DNA from: Rahnella rivi
GTDB lineage: Bacteria > Pseudomonadota > Gammaproteobacteria > Enterobacterales > Enterobacteriaceae
Assembly (NCBI RefSeq): GCF_019049655.1
Contig: NZ_JAFMOX010000065.1
Coordinates: 306,997-370,996, forward strand
DNA: 64,000 nucleotides
Direction of reading: 5' to 3'
Position 1 is the stretch's first letter. Each line of letters starts with the position of its first letter. The notes under the pieces were generated by a model. That model worked only from the letters and a program-made list of their open reading frames with translations. It did not search any database and was not told the DNA's origin. The translations under genes were made by a program, and so were the position numbers. Shown one piece after another: positions 51,934-61,521 of the stretch.

Positions 51934-53111
51934 GACGGCCTCCCGATCAGAATGCTGGCATTGTTGCCGCCAAAGGCAAAAGAGTTAGACAGGATCACCG
52001 GTCTGGCGAGCGGTTGCCCGGTCGTAGCCAGCCAGATATCCGGCAGGCTGACATCGCGCGAAATCTGTGAAAAATCCTGATGCGGCAGATGAAGAGCCTG
52101 CGTCAGGATCAGCCAGCTGAGCGCGGCTTCCGTCGCGCCGGCGGCACCCAGCGTATGGCCGGTGAGATGCTTGGTCGAACTGCACGGCGTGCTGTTGCCA
52201 AACAGACGATGTATGACAGCGGCCTCCACCTGATCGTTGAGCGGCGTCGCCGTGCCGTGAGCGTTGATGTACCCCACGTCGCTCGCGGTCAGCCCGGCCA
52301 TTTTCAGCGCCATCGTGATCGCCCTTTCCGCCCCGAGCCCTTCCGGATGTGGCGCAGACATGTGCCACGCATCGGAAGATTCTCCGACGCCGAGCAGTGC
52401 GACCTCTGCCGGTTCGCGGGTCAGTAAAATCAGCGCGGAGGCTTCACCGATATTGATGCCGTCGCGCCCCTGTCCGAACGGGGCGCACCGCCCATGCGAT
52501 AACGATTCCAGACTGTTAAAGCCGTTCACGGGCATGCGGCAAAGGCTGTCAGCACCGCCGACAATGGCCGCGTCCACCAGCCCGGCTTCGATCAGTCGCT
52601 TGCCGCTGATGATCGCCCGCGCACTGGAGGAACACGCGGTAGACAACGTGTACGCAGGGCCGCTCAGATCCAGCAATTCAGCCATAAACTGCGACGGATC
52701 GCCAAGCTCCTGCTGGCGGTAATCGAAGCCCGGCGGGAATTCACCGTGCTGATGTAAATAGCGCACGGCCTCTTCGCCCTCAGCAATGCCAGAGGTGCTG
52801 GTGCCCATGATCACCGCAACGCGATCTTTGCCGTACTGCGCGATCGCCGCGCTGACCTGAGATTCGATCTGCGCCAGCGCGGCCAGCAACAGCTGATTAT
52901 TCCGGCTGCGGTGCGCCATCAGATCACCCGGGATCGCCGGCAGATCGCCCGTGACGGTGCCAAGCCAGACCGGACGGTTTTCCGTCAACCAGCCTTCCTG
53001 CAATGACATGCCAGGCGCAGTGCCCGCCGTGAGGTTTTGTGCGATCTGTACAAGATCGTTGCCCAGCGCGTTCACCATGCCCACGGCCGAAAAGTAAATC
53101 ATGTTAGCCAC
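51930..53111 (-). CDS. apeO: ApeO, 3-oxoacyl-ACP synthase
   Basis: A 393-residue KAS with Cys160 (LSTACSSSARAI), INAHGTATPLND and KHLTGHTLGAAGA carrying the two His. It is the active partner expected to pair with the cysteine-less ApeC as a KS-chain-length-factor heterodimer. The start may be at 53111 or at MIYFSAV three codons on; the first overlaps apeN by 8 nt. Confidence 0.9.
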   Translation of the reverse strand: MANMIYFSAVGMVNALGNDLVQIAQNLTAGTAPGMSLQEGWLTENRPVWLGTVTGDLPAIPGDLMAHRSRNNQLLLAALAQIESQVSAAIAQYGKDRVAVIMGTSTSGIAEGEEAVRYLHQHGEFPPGFDYRQQELGDPSQFMAELLDLSGPAYTLSTACSSSARAIISGKRLIEAGLVDAAIVGGADSLCRMPVNGFNSLESLSHGRCAPFGQGRDGINIGEASALILLTREPAEVALLGVGESSDAWHMSAPHPEGLGAERAITMALKMAGLTASDVGYINAHGTATPLNDQVEAAVIHRLFGNSTPCSSTKHLTGHTLGAAGATEAALSWLILTQALHLPHQDFSQISRDVSLPDIWLATTGQPLARPVILSNSFAFGGNNASILIGRPS

Positions 53112-53679
53112 CGACGTTCTGGATAGTTATCTGGTAATGAAAAGCCTGCTGGGTGATCGACACTGGCTGGCGGGTCGCGCCTTTCGGCAGATAGTCGATG
53201 CGGGTGATCGTCGCCCCGTGGTTATCCAGCAACGTGCGGCGAAGCGGTTGATCGTCCAGCCGCCAGCCCGCAGGAAGCAGCGGCTGCCAGCGTTCGACCG
53301 GCCAGTAGCTCAGCATGATATCGGCCAGAACCTGATTTGCAGGAGGTAAACCGTCAATTTTTATGGCCTGCTCGGTGTGGATCCCTTGTTGATCGTAGAC
53401 CACTTTGAACAGACGGATCCCCAGCGGAGAGAGCCCGGCCAGTTGCAGCGATTTGCCATCGGCATTAAGTAAGACCAGCAGCGACTGCTGTTTGCCCTTC
53501 ACGGTGGCCGTCAGCAACTGTTGCTGACTCACCGGCTTTTCCAGCAGCGGCGAGGGTAATTTCACCTGAACGCCGGGTTTCAGCCAGGCTTGCGGCAGCG
53601 TGCTGGCCGGAGGCTGCGTGGCACAACCGCCGAGGCTAAGCACCAGCCAGGCCAGAAGTGGCAACGTGAATCGACTCAT
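53104..53679 (-). CDS. apeN: ApeN, DUF3261 lipoprotein
   Basis: A 191-residue lipoprotein with signal peptide and lipobox LGGC (Cys18). The DUF3261 body contains LKPGVQVKLPSPLLEKPVSQQQLL and QVLADIMLSYWPVERWQPLLPAG. With the MMPL exporter ApeM and LolA-like ApeL, encoded next to it, it probably moves the finished pigment lipid to the outer membrane. The exact role is unknown. It overlaps both neighbours. Confidence 0.82.
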   Translation of the reverse strand: MSRFTLPLLAWLVLSLGGCATQPPASTLPQAWLKPGVQVKLPSPLLEKPVSQQQLLTATVKGKQQSLLVLLNADGKSLQLAGLSPLGIRLFKVVYDQQGIHTEQAIKIDGLPPANQVLADIMLSYWPVERWQPLLPAGWRLDDQPLRRTLLDNHGATITRIDYLPKGATRQPVSITQQAFHYQITIQNVGG

Positions 53680-55982
53680 TTTCTACGTCCTCGTTTTTTA
53701 ACCGGCAGAGTCAGCGGTGAGAGCAGGAAGGCCGTCAGAATGCCAAAACTCAGCACGATGCCAAAACTGCTGATCGCCTGCGTGGCGCTGAATACCAGCA
53801 TCCCGAAGGTCAGCAGCGTCGTCACCACCGCCATGAATACCGCAAACATCGAGGTGGTCGGTGTGCCGCGCGGATTGGTGAAAAACAGCGTGTAGTTAAT
53901 GCCAATGCCCAGCACCAGGATCAACGCCAGCAAAGAAAACAGATTGAGATTATGCCCGCTGTAGCCGAGCGCCGCGATGCCCGTCGCCAGTGATAAAACA
54001 GTCGGCACCAGACAAATCAGCCCGTGCGGCAGGCGGAAACGCCAGAGATACATGACGGCAATCACTGCCACGGCCAGCGCCAGAAGGCCGGTCAGATAAA
54101 CCCGGTATTGGGAAAAGAGATCGCTGAACTCGGTTTTACGGTCAATCCAGCCCGCGCCCGGCGAGGAATCCGCCAGCGCTGCCATCGCGGCGCTGTCGTG
54201 AACGCCACTGACAGGAATGAGTGTCGCGCTGCTCCCGTCCGGCAGGGACAACCATAATAACCGCCAGCCCTGACTGATGACGCTGTTAAGCCACATCGGA
54301 ACATCGACCGTTTGCGGACGTAAATCGGGCACAGAAACGCGGATGCCCGCCTGCGCTAACTGAGCCACAATCTGCGGCGCACGCTGCCTGAGCAAGGTTA
54401 AATCGCGCTGCTGCTGTGCCTGGGAGGGCAACCCGAGCATCCGGTAGCCGTCAATCACGCCGCCCGTTTTTGCCTGCGCCAGCTTTGGCCGTAACGCTTC
54501 GAGGCGTTGCAGCGTTTGCTCGGCATTTTCGCCATACACCACCAGCCATTTCTGATCGTTAGTTTGCCCGGTCAGCGCGGCAATCTGCTGTTCCTGCTGC
54601 TGTAACGCGGCGGGCAGCGATTGTAAATCAGCAATATCATCATTGATTTTAAGCTGAGCTATTCCGCCCGCTGCCACCAGTAAAATCAGGACGGGTAAGC
54701 CGATGCGCACCGCTTTCTGGCTGCGCCACGCCAGCAACCAGCGGAAAATCAGGGCAAGCCCCGGTGTCGGCCCTACCGGCAGGCGTTTTGATAAATACGG
54801 ATACCAGCACATCACCGTTATACAGGCGGCGCTCAGCCCGGCCGCGGCGAATACCGCCAGCTGTTGCAGGCCCGGAAAGGGCGCGATCAGCAGCATCAGA
54901 TAGGCGGCCACCGTGGTCAGCAGGGCCATGGATAATGCCGGGAACAGTTTTTTCAGGCTGTCCAGCGGCGTGGTCGTGTCGCCGTGAACCCGCCGCTCGG
55001 TGAGGAAATAAAGGGTGTAGTCAGCGGAGATCCCGACAATGCTGGTACTCAGCACCAGCGTCATTATGTGAATTTCGCCAAATACCCATAAGGTAAAAAC
55101 GGTGCCGGATAATGCGCCAATGGCGATAGAAAGCAGACTGAGCAACAACGGCAGCACCGAGCGGAACATCACTAAAATCAGTACGAATACGCCGATCACC
55201 GACGCCGCGCCAATGGTGGAAAGATCGTGTTCAGCCTGCTGGCTGGCATAGTTGCTGTAGAAAATTGTGCCGCGCGCCAGCACTTTCGCCCCCGGCCAGC
55301 GGGTTTCAAAGGCCTGTTTCACCGCATTCAGGCTGACGACCGTCTGCCTGCCGGTGGTGATGTCATACGAAGAGGCTTTCAGCTCACCGTGTACTAAATA
55401 CCAGCTGCGCCCCTGCTTATCACGGGCCATCAGCCAGCCCTGATCGAGCGTCATGCCGCTGCTGTTTTGCTGCTGCGCCATCTGTGACGCGCGGACCAGC
55501 AACAGCGGGTCGTGAGTCAGTTCTTTGCCACTGACGCCGGCAAACGCCGAGTAGAGCTGACCGAGGATCCACTGGCTTTGCGCCTCCGCCCCGGTTGTCA
55601 GCCGCTGGCGGGTCGCTTCATCGAGCAAAGCGTTACGGTGTTGAAAAAAGAACGTGCCCCACTCCTGCTGGCGTTGAGCATCCATCGGCCCTTCCACCTG
55701 ACTCAGTTCAGGCAACGCCTGCAGCTGTTTCAGCCAGTCGTCAAGCGGCGCAATGCCTGCGCCCTGCGGCGGGCTGACCAGCCACATCAGCTGACGGTCG
55801 AGGCGCTGCGTGAAACCTTTTACAAACTCCGGCGGAACGGTGGTGTTCTGCTGTTGCGGCAGAAGCGCCAGCACGCTGCTGTTAATCTGACTGCGCGGCA
55901 GCAGCCAGAACAAGGCGGCGACCAGCAAGGCGATGATCAGCAGCCAGCCCAGTGCGAGGCGACGATGAAGTTCAGGACGCAA
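53676..55982 (-). CDS. apeM: ApeM, MMPL/RND-type exporter
   Basis: The 768-residue protein has an N-terminal membrane helix, a large periplasmic domain, then two blocks of about five or six helices (about 245-440 and 640-760) separated by a second periplasmic domain, as in MMPL exporters. SADYTLYFLTERR and GIGINYTLFFT are the paired helix-4-type motifs with the charged residues of the proton relay. The predicted start is a TTG at 55982 inside the apeL 3' end, with no ATG nearby; this start is uncertain. Confidence 0.85.
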   Translation of the reverse strand: MRPELHRRLALGWLLIIALLVAALFWLLPRSQINSSVLALLPQQQNTTVPPEFVKGFTQRLDRQLMWLVSPPQGAGIAPLDDWLKQLQALPELSQVEGPMDAQRQQEWGTFFFQHRNALLDEATRQRLTTGAEAQSQWILGQLYSAFAGVSGKELTHDPLLLVRASQMAQQQNSSGMTLDQGWLMARDKQGRSWYLVHGELKASSYDITTGRQTVVSLNAVKQAFETRWPGAKVLARGTIFYSNYASQQAEHDLSTIGAASVIGVFVLILVMFRSVLPLLLSLLSIAIGALSGTVFTLWVFGEIHIMTLVLSTSIVGISADYTLYFLTERRVHGDTTTPLDSLKKLFPALSMALLTTVAAYLMLLIAPFPGLQQLAVFAAAGLSAACITVMCWYPYLSKRLPVGPTPGLALIFRWLLAWRSQKAVRIGLPVLILLVAAGGIAQLKINDDIADLQSLPAALQQQEQQIAALTGQTNDQKWLVVYGENAEQTLQRLEALRPKLAQAKTGGVIDGYRMLGLPSQAQQQRDLTLLRQRAPQIVAQLAQAGIRVSVPDLRPQTVDVPMWLNSVISQGWRLLWLSLPDGSSATLIPVSGVHDSAAMAALADSSPGAGWIDRKTEFSDLFSQYRVYLTGLLALAVAVIAVMYLWRFRLPHGLICLVPTVLSLATGIAALGYSGHNLNLFSLLALILVLGIGINYTLFFTNPRGTPTTSMFAVFMAVVTTLLTFGMLVFSATQAISSFGIVLSFGILTAFLLSPLTLPVKKRGRRK

Positions 55983-56577
55983 AATGGCGTTTCTCGGCGT
56001 CAGTCAGCTGGGCTGGCGCCGTTTGCTGGTTGAAGAAGCGGATATGCGTGGCGTCGCCCTGCATGTCATTAATATCGATATTGTTCAGGTAAGTTTCGCC
56101 ATGCAGCGTGATGCTGCGGAAAAGACGGTTAAGCGGCGAGACTTTCGGCGTCAGGACAAGCGTCCAGGCGCCCTTTCCCTGATCGGTGAAACCGAGCGTG
56201 AAATTCTGCTCCAGCACGCGGCGATCGGCATGAAACAAGGCGCTCAGCAGCGAGTTGAACTGAAACATCTGCGGGTTGCTTTGCGCGGTGACGACCTGCG
56301 GATCCTGCCCCGCCATGATCTGCACCATGCGATTTTCGGTCAGTAATAACGTCAGGCTGAACGGTTTCTCCTGCTGCCACCACAGCCCTTGCTGTTGGGC
56401 GATCACCAGATTTCCGCTGGAATTCAGCGGTTGCGCCATACCGCTGATGGTCCGCTGCTGGGCAAACTCGGCTCTGAGTACCGGCACCTGACTAAAACGC
56501 TGCTGTAACTCTTCCAGCGTGACGGCCTGAGCTGCCACGCTGAACACCGCCAGCAGGATAAATAACAGTGATCTCAC
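55972..56577 (-). CDS. apeL: ApeL, LolA-like outer-membrane lipid carrier
   Basis: A 201-residue periplasmic protein with signal peptide (about 1-19, ending AQA) and a LolA-like fold: LEELQQRFSQVPVLRAEFAQQRTISGMAQPLNSSGNLVIAQQQGLWWQQEKPFS. It would bind a hydrophobic product in the periplasm. The start is GTG at 56577, overlapping the apeK stop (GTGA). Confidence 0.85.
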   Translation of the reverse strand: MRSLLFILLAVFSVAAQAVTLEELQQRFSQVPVLRAEFAQQRTISGMAQPLNSSGNLVIAQQQGLWWQQEKPFSLTLLLTENRMVQIMAGQDPQVVTAQSNPQMFQFNSLLSALFHADRRVLEQNFTLGFTDQGKGAWTLVLTPKVSPLNRLFRSITLHGETYLNNIDINDMQGDATHIRFFNQQTAPAQLTDAEKRHFAS

Positions 56578-57017
56578 AGGCTGACTCCCGTTTTATCGAA
56601 CAACACCTGTGGCGAGACAAAGCACATCTCTTTGGTGGTGGCATCCACCGCCACCTGCAAGGTGTAACCGGTGGTGGTGCGCTTACCGGTTTCGATGTCG
56701 AAAATCTGATAGCCGATCCGCAGACGGTTTTCGATTTCCTCCAGCTGTGCGCGCACTTCAATGCGTTGCTCGAAGACAACCGGCGCGATGTATTTCAGGC
56801 GGGTATCGACGATTGGCCAGACGTAGCCTGACGCCAGCATCTGACGGTAACCGTAATCAAACTGCTTCAGCAATTGCTCGCGCGCAACTTCCAGATAACG
56901 GAAATAGTTGCCATGCCACACCACGCCCATCGAATCAGCATCGTGAAAAGGCACGGTGATTTCCACGCGGGTGGAAAATCGCGGATCGTTAAATTGTGGG
57001 TCAAGTTTGGACGTCAT
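56574..57017 (-). CDS. apeK: ApeK, acyl-CoA/ACP thioesterase
   Basis: A hotdog thioesterase (147 residues) of the 4-hydroxybenzoyl-CoA type: VPFHDADSMGVVWHGNYFRYLEVAREQLL with the catalytic Asp, YRQMLASGYVWPIVDTRLKYI, and the C-terminal strand set. It may release the finished polyene or edit mis-charged carriers. The ATG at 57017 (MTSKLDPQFND) starts right after the apeJ stop; an upstream ATG at 57047 would overlap apeJ. The Shine-Dalgarno is weak for both, so the start is uncertain. Confidence 0.82.
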   Translation of the reverse strand: MTSKLDPQFNDPRFSTRVEITVPFHDADSMGVVWHGNYFRYLEVAREQLLKQFDYGYRQMLASGYVWPIVDTRLKYIAPVVFEQRIEVRAQLEEIENRLRIGYQIFDIETGKRTTTGYTLQVAVDATTKEMCFVSPQVLFDKTGVSL

Positions 57018-57018
57018 A

Positions 57019-58746
57019 TCAGTCAGGTTTCCCTTCAGGGGCGTCATCCGCTGGATGCTGCCAGAAATCATAAAAATTGAACCAGTCATGAGGCGCCAGC
57101 AGGCTGTAATGCTCAAGACGAGCGGCGTAACGATCGACTGCGTCCTGCAACGCGGGCAGGCGCTGAGCGCGTGGCAGGATCAGCGGGTCGGCAAAATTTT
57201 CACAGTAAATGTGCAGCTGCCGTTGCTGCATGATGCCAAACATCAGCATCACCGGCGCACGCAGCGCTGCCGCCAGAATAAAAGGCCCCTGCGGAAACGC
57301 GGCCGGCTTGCCAAGAAAATCACTCCAGATCACGCGGGCGTGTTCACCGCGCTGATGACTGCTGGCGGAGGTACGATCGCCGACGATCGCCACCCATTCT
57401 CCTGCATCAAGCTTTTCCTGCAACAGCATCGCCGTATCCGGCCCCATCTTGCTCACCTGGATCAGGTTCACCACCGCCTGCGGATTGATCTCTTTCATCA
57501 CCTGATTAAAGCGCTCGGCATTGTCGGTGAAAACCAGCGCATTGACGATGATCCGGTGGTTGAGCGCACCCAATGCGCGGCAGGATTCGATATCGCCCAG
57601 ATGCGAGGCCAGAATAAGCGTTCCACGCCCCGAGGCGATGTGTGCCTCGCAAACCTCAGGATTAACCAGCACGGCGTCGGTCAGGGTTTTATCGCCCTGC
57701 CAGCTCGCCAGCTTGCTCAGCAAGGATTCACCAAAACGCATGAAATGACGGAACGTGCCGGTGGGATAAGGCAGAGTCAAATTTCGCTGCGCGGCGGTGT
57801 GGCGGATACGGTCAAGGTAACGGGCTGATGCCCTGCGCTGAGTCTTACCGGTTAGCCAGAAATACGCGATTACCGGGTAAAGCAGCAGACGAAATGCGCG
57901 GTATCCCAGCAGGCGATACACCTTCATCATCAGGCGAATGCCCCACAGCCCCTGACGCTCAGGCGTGGCTGACCAGTGCTGACCGGCAGGCAGATTTTGT
58001 CGCTGGCGCAGTAAAAATCCCACGCGCGGCAACATGCCAAAGAACAGCCGGGTGTGCATCCATGAAATCTTGATGTTGTCTTTTACGGCATCGAAATGCG
58101 AAAGGCCGTCAGCCGGATAGGTCACCTTCGTCGGCAGGAAGCGGCTGCGGGTGCCTTGCCAGTAAAGGCGCACCATAATCTCTGTGTCGAAATCCATCCG
58201 CTGCCCGAGGGAATGACTGGCCATCAGCGCCAGACAGGGTTTGAGAGGGTAAACACGAAAACCACACATGCTGTCTTTGAGTGAAAACGATAAGGTTTCG
58301 ACCCACACCCAAAAATGCGTGATGTAACGGCCATACAGCCGCGATTTAGGCACGCTGTCATCGTAAACCGGCTGACCGGAGATAAGACAATCCGGATGGC
58401 GGCGGGCTTCGTCCAGCATGGCGGGAACGTCTGACAGCTGATGCTGACCGTCGGCATCAACCTGAATGGCGTGAGTGAAGCCTTTTTCGGCTGCCAGACG
58501 CAATGCCTGCATGACCGCCATCCCTTTGCCCTGATTCGACGGCAAACGCGTCAGGCTCATCCACGGCATCACGGCAGCCAGCCGTTGCAGCTCATCGGCA
58601 GTCGCCACATCACTGCCATCATCGACGACGAGGCAGGTCAAACCCAAAGGCCGGAGATTTTCCAGCACGCGTGCCATCATTGCGCCGTGGTTGTAGCACG
58701 GAATAATCATGCAGGGAGAAAAAGCCTCGTGCTGATTCATGGACAT
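57019..58746 (-). CDS. apeJ: ApeJ, glycosyltransferase family 2 fused to a lauroyl-type acyltransferase
   Basis: A 575-residue two-domain protein. Residues about 10-235 form a GT2 domain (MIIPCYNHGAMMARVLE, VVDDGSD, VDADGQHQLSDVP). After a linker with hydrophobic helices, about 300-560 resemble LpxL/HtrB acyltransferases (LILASHLGDIESCRALG, VGDRTSASSHQRGEHARVIWSDFLGKPAAFPQGPFILAAA). It probably builds the lipid anchor to which the polyene is attached. It overlaps apeI by 10 nt. Confidence 0.88.
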   Translation of the reverse strand: MSMNQHEAFSPCMIIPCYNHGAMMARVLENLRPLGLTCLVVDDGSDVATADELQRLAAVMPWMSLTRLPSNQGKGMAVMQALRLAAEKGFTHAIQVDADGQHQLSDVPAMLDEARRHPDCLISGQPVYDDSVPKSRLYGRYITHFWVWVETLSFSLKDSMCGFRVYPLKPCLALMASHSLGQRMDFDTEIMVRLYWQGTRSRFLPTKVTYPADGLSHFDAVKDNIKISWMHTRLFFGMLPRVGFLLRQRQNLPAGQHWSATPERQGLWGIRLMMKVYRLLGYRAFRLLLYPVIAYFWLTGKTQRRASARYLDRIRHTAAQRNLTLPYPTGTFRHFMRFGESLLSKLASWQGDKTLTDAVLVNPEVCEAHIASGRGTLILASHLGDIESCRALGALNHRIIVNALVFTDNAERFNQVMKEINPQAVVNLIQVSKMGPDTAMLLQEKLDAGEWVAIVGDRTSASSHQRGEHARVIWSDFLGKPAAFPQGPFILAAALRAPVMLMFGIMQQRQLHIYCENFADPLILPRAQRLPALQDAVDRYAARLEHYSLLAPHDWFNFYDFWQHPADDAPEGKPD

Positions 58747-59081
58747 AAGCTGATTTTCCCGCTGCTGGCGACCACGTCGCCCAGACTGTATCGGAAAACC
58801 AGCCGGTGTTTTTCTTTCAGCCAGTCAATCTGCACCCTGACGGTTTCACCGGGCAACAGAGGCCGCTGGAATTTCACCACTTCCATACCGGAAAACCTGT
58901 TGTCCAGCCCGAAAACGGCACTGGCGTATTCCATCACCCAGTTTATCTGCGTGACGCCCGGCAAAATCGGCGAGGAGGGAAAATGACCTTTGAACCAGAA
59001 TAAATCTGCCGGAAGCCGTAATTCGAGGATCAGGCTGCTGTCGCTGATTTGTTGCTGACTGAGCACTTCAGGCATCTTCAT
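58737..59081 (-). CDS. apeI: ApeI, dehydratase subunit of the APE cluster
   Basis: This 114-residue FabZ-like hotdog protein has LFWFKGHFPSSPILPGVTQINWVMEYA with catalytic His33. It is the partner of ApeP. The overlap with apeH (4 nt) and apeJ (10 nt) indicates coupled translation. It acts in the cytosol on carrier-bound intermediates. Confidence 0.88.
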   Translation of the reverse strand: MKMPEVLSQQQISDSSLILELRLPADLFWFKGHFPSSPILPGVTQINWVMEYASAVFGLDNRFSGMEVVKFQRPLLPGETVRVQIDWLKEKHRLVFRYSLGDVVASSGKISLCP

Positions 59082-60415
59082 AAAAACATTTCCTGTAATT
59101 CAGCCGCAGCGCGCTTGCCTTGCTGGTTGAGAGGGATGGCCGGGACAATGCGCCAGTAACGCGGCAGAGACACCGGCGACAACCAGTCACGCAGCGCTTG
59201 CCGAAGTTGACCGATAAAAGGGTTCTGCCCCTGCGCCCGGTATTGCTGTTCACCCGCTGGGCTCAGAACCAGCACTGCCGCGATGCAAACTCTACCCTGC
59301 TTTTCTATGGTCATGATACAGGCTTCGGACACCGCCTCCAGTGCGCACAGGCGTTGCTCTATTTCACTGAGCGAGATTCGCTGCTCGGCAATTTTCACAA
59401 TCCGATCTTTGCGTCCCAGCAAATGGAAATGCCGCCGGTCTGGCAGAATGTCGACCTCATCACTGAGAATCATGCCTTCAGGTTGCGGGATTAGCGGGGA
59501 CATCAGTGCAACGTGGCCATCCAGACGGTGTTCGAAAGCGATGTCGCTGAACAGCGTCCAGGGCTCATCAGACTGGCGATGGGCGATCACCCCCGTTTCT
59601 GTCGTCCCGTAAATCTCCTGCGGAAAACAACCACAGGTTGTCGCAGTTAATTGCGCACCCTGACGGGGCAGCGGACCTCCGGCAGAAAAGACGCACCTCA
59701 GGCTGGCCGGTTCCAGCGCAGGGTCCAGTCGTTTAAGAAACGCCGGGCTGCTGGTCAGCACTAAAGGGCGGACGCGGGAAAGCGTCACCAACTGCTCATG
59801 GTATTCGACACTTTTCACATAAAAAGGCAGACCCAGCGTCAGGGGCAACATGAAGGCGAAAGTCAGCCCATACATATGATGCGGGGCAACGGTCGCCGCA
59901 AAATAACTCCCCCGGAGATCTTCACCCCAAAGCGCAGCAAGCCACCGGCTTTCACATTCGAGAGAGGAAACCAGTTTAATGATTTTTTGCGGTTTGCCGG
60001 TTGAGCCTGAGGTAAATAAAATCAGCGATGCATTTTCCGGCCATGCCGGTAATGATGAAAAGGAGGGGGTGGTATCACAGGGAAAAGTCAGTGTCGGGCA
60101 GCCGGGTGACAGCGGGAGATCGGTGATCAGCGCGTCGAACTCTTCCAGCTGCTCTGCCAGGACGGCCTGACGAAAATGGCCGGGCAACACCGGCGTTCTT
60201 CCACTGTAAATCACCGCCAGCAAAGCAACGGCGAAGGCATAATTGTCTTGCAGGCAAATCGCCCAGCGCTGATGTGGGGTGACGGTTATCTGACTGATGA
60301 GTGAGAGCACATCGCGGCGTAACTCACCCTGCCGCCATGACCGGGTTTCGCTCCAGGCAACCAGATGATCATCGGCTCTTTGTGCACTCAGCCACTGGCC
60401 CATTGGGAGCGTCAT
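59078..60415 (-). CDS. apeH: ApeH, acyl-ACP synthetase (AMP-dependent ligase)
   Basis: An adenylate-forming ligase of 445 residues: phosphate loop ILFTSGSTGKPQKIIKL (about 138-154), EIYGTTETG (about 275), and the C-terminal GRKDRIVKIAEQRISLSEIEQ with hinge Asp. It activates the aryl starter acid, in studied cases a hydroxybenzoate-type acid, and loads it on an ACP. The ATG at 60415 overlaps the apeG stop by 4 nt; an earlier ATG at 60445 is possible but lacks a better ribosome site. Confidence 0.87.
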   Translation of the reverse strand: MTLPMGQWLSAQRADDHLVAWSETRSWRQGELRRDVLSLISQITVTPHQRWAICLQDNYAFAVALLAVIYSGRTPVLPGHFRQAVLAEQLEEFDALITDLPLSPGCPTLTFPCDTTPSFSSLPAWPENASLILFTSGSTGKPQKIIKLVSSLECESRWLAALWGEDLRGSYFAATVAPHHMYGLTFAFMLPLTLGLPFYVKSVEYHEQLVTLSRVRPLVLTSSPAFLKRLDPALEPASLRCVFSAGGPLPRQGAQLTATTCGCFPQEIYGTTETGVIAHRQSDEPWTLFSDIAFEHRLDGHVALMSPLIPQPEGMILSDEVDILPDRRHFHLLGRKDRIVKIAEQRISLSEIEQRLCALEAVSEACIMTIEKQGRVCIAAVLVLSPAGEQQYRAQGQNPFIGQLRQALRDWLSPVSLPRYWRIVPAIPLNQQGKRAAAELQEMFL

Positions 60416-60990
60416 AACCGTTGCAGACGCTTTCTGACTATCCATTCAATACCCATCAATAAGCCGATTAGCAGATAACTTACCCCGCCGTTATACAGCG
60501 CCCAGAGAGCCACATCACCTTTAAGGCAGGTATATAAAGCGAGAAAACCGTTACACACAAAAAAGAGGCACCAGACTTGCGTGACGCGCCGGGTATAAAT
60601 GACACCTGCAGGGGATAAATCCGGTTCACTGAGTCTGGCCAGGCGCTCAACAACAGATTGCCGCGCGCGTAATGAACTGAAAAACAGAATAAACAGCAAG
60701 GTATTTACCGCAACCGGGTAATACAACAGCAAGGATGTTTCGCGTAACAACGCACTGATCGCCACCAGGACAATGCCCGCCGCAGCAATCGCTTTTCCAA
60801 AGAAGGTGAGCTGGCTGAGCTTACCGCGAAAAGTCAGCAGGCGCAGAATAAAAACCAGCCCCAGCAACGGGGCAAGAATGCCGATCCCCCAGGTTTTTAA
60901 ACCGCTCCATACCGCGACGGGATAGGCAACTATCGCCACGATCGTTACCCAGCGGATAATCGTGGCGACCCTGTTACGGGCTTCAGACAC
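60412..60990 (-). CDS. apeG: ApeG, integral membrane protein of the APE cluster
   Basis: The 192-residue protein has about six hydrophobic helices (for example VTIVAIVAYPVAVWSGL, ILAPLLGLVFILRLL, AAAGIVLVAISALL). It corresponds to the small membrane protein that always follows the ACP genes in APE clusters. The function is unknown, possibly a membrane anchor for the assembly complex or part of the acyl transfer. The start is GTG at 60990, 5 nt after the apeF stop. Confidence 0.75.
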   Translation of the reverse strand: MSEARNRVATIIRWVTIVAIVAYPVAVWSGLKTWGIGILAPLLGLVFILRLLTFRGKLSQLTFFGKAIAAAGIVLVAISALLRETSLLLYYPVAVNTLLFILFFSSLRARQSVVERLARLSEPDLSPAGVIYTRRVTQVWCLFFVCNGFLALYTCLKGDVALWALYNGGVSYLLIGLLMGIEWIVRKRLQRL

Positions 60991-60995
60991 GGCGA

Positions 60996-61250
60996 TTACT
61001 GCGCAGGCGTGTTAAGTAATTCATCAATGGCATCCACAACATCCTGAACGGTGCGCACCGATTTAAACATTTCAGGTTTAATCTTTCGCCCGGTGGTCTT
61101 CTGCAAATGAACAACCAAATCCACAGCATCAATGCTGTCTAATTCCAGATCTTCATATAATTTTGCATCTGGTTTGATATCACTTTCATCCACTTCAAAC
61201 AGCTTGATTAATAACTCGCTAATTTGATTGTAAATTTCTTGCTTCTGCAT
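60996..61250 (-). CDS. apeF: ApeF, acyl carrier protein
   Basis: An 84-residue ACP with the phosphopantetheine Ser39 in ELDSIDAVDLVVHLQ. The ATG at 61250 (MQKQEIYNQISELL) is chosen over the frame that extends into apeE. It carries starter or growing chain for the APE ketosynthases. It follows apeE by 10 nt. Confidence 0.92.
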   Translation of the reverse strand: MQKQEIYNQISELLIKLFEVDESDIKPDAKLYEDLELDSIDAVDLVVHLQKTTGRKIKPEMFKSVRTVQDVVDAIDELLNTPAQ

Positions 61251-61260
61251 AGGAATCTCT

Positions 61261-61518
61261 TTAACCACGCTGCACTGATATAAATCGGGCGAGGGTTTCA
61301 ACAGAATAAAAATGCTCACGCATTTCCTGGCTTTCTGCCGAAAGGGTCACGCCGTATTGCTTTTTGAAAGCCAAACCTAATTCAAGGGCATCAATAGAGT
61401 CTAGTCCTAAACCATCACCGAAAAGTGGCGCCTCAGTCTCTATCTCATCAGGCGTCATACCCTCCAGATTGAGGGTGGTGATGATAAGTTCTTTTATCTC
61501 GTGGCTTAATGGATCCAT
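61261..61518 (-). CDS. apeE: ApeE, acyl carrier protein
   Basis: An 85-residue ACP with Ser41 in LGLDSIDALELGLAF, the modification site. Two ACPs with different acyl roles are characteristic of APE clusters. It lies 3 nt downstream of apeD. Confidence 0.93.
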   Translation of the reverse strand: MDPLSHEIKELIITTLNLEGMTPDEIETEAPLFGDGLGLDSIDALELGLAFKKQYGVTLSAESQEMREHFYSVETLARFISVQRG

Positions 61519-61521
61519 GAC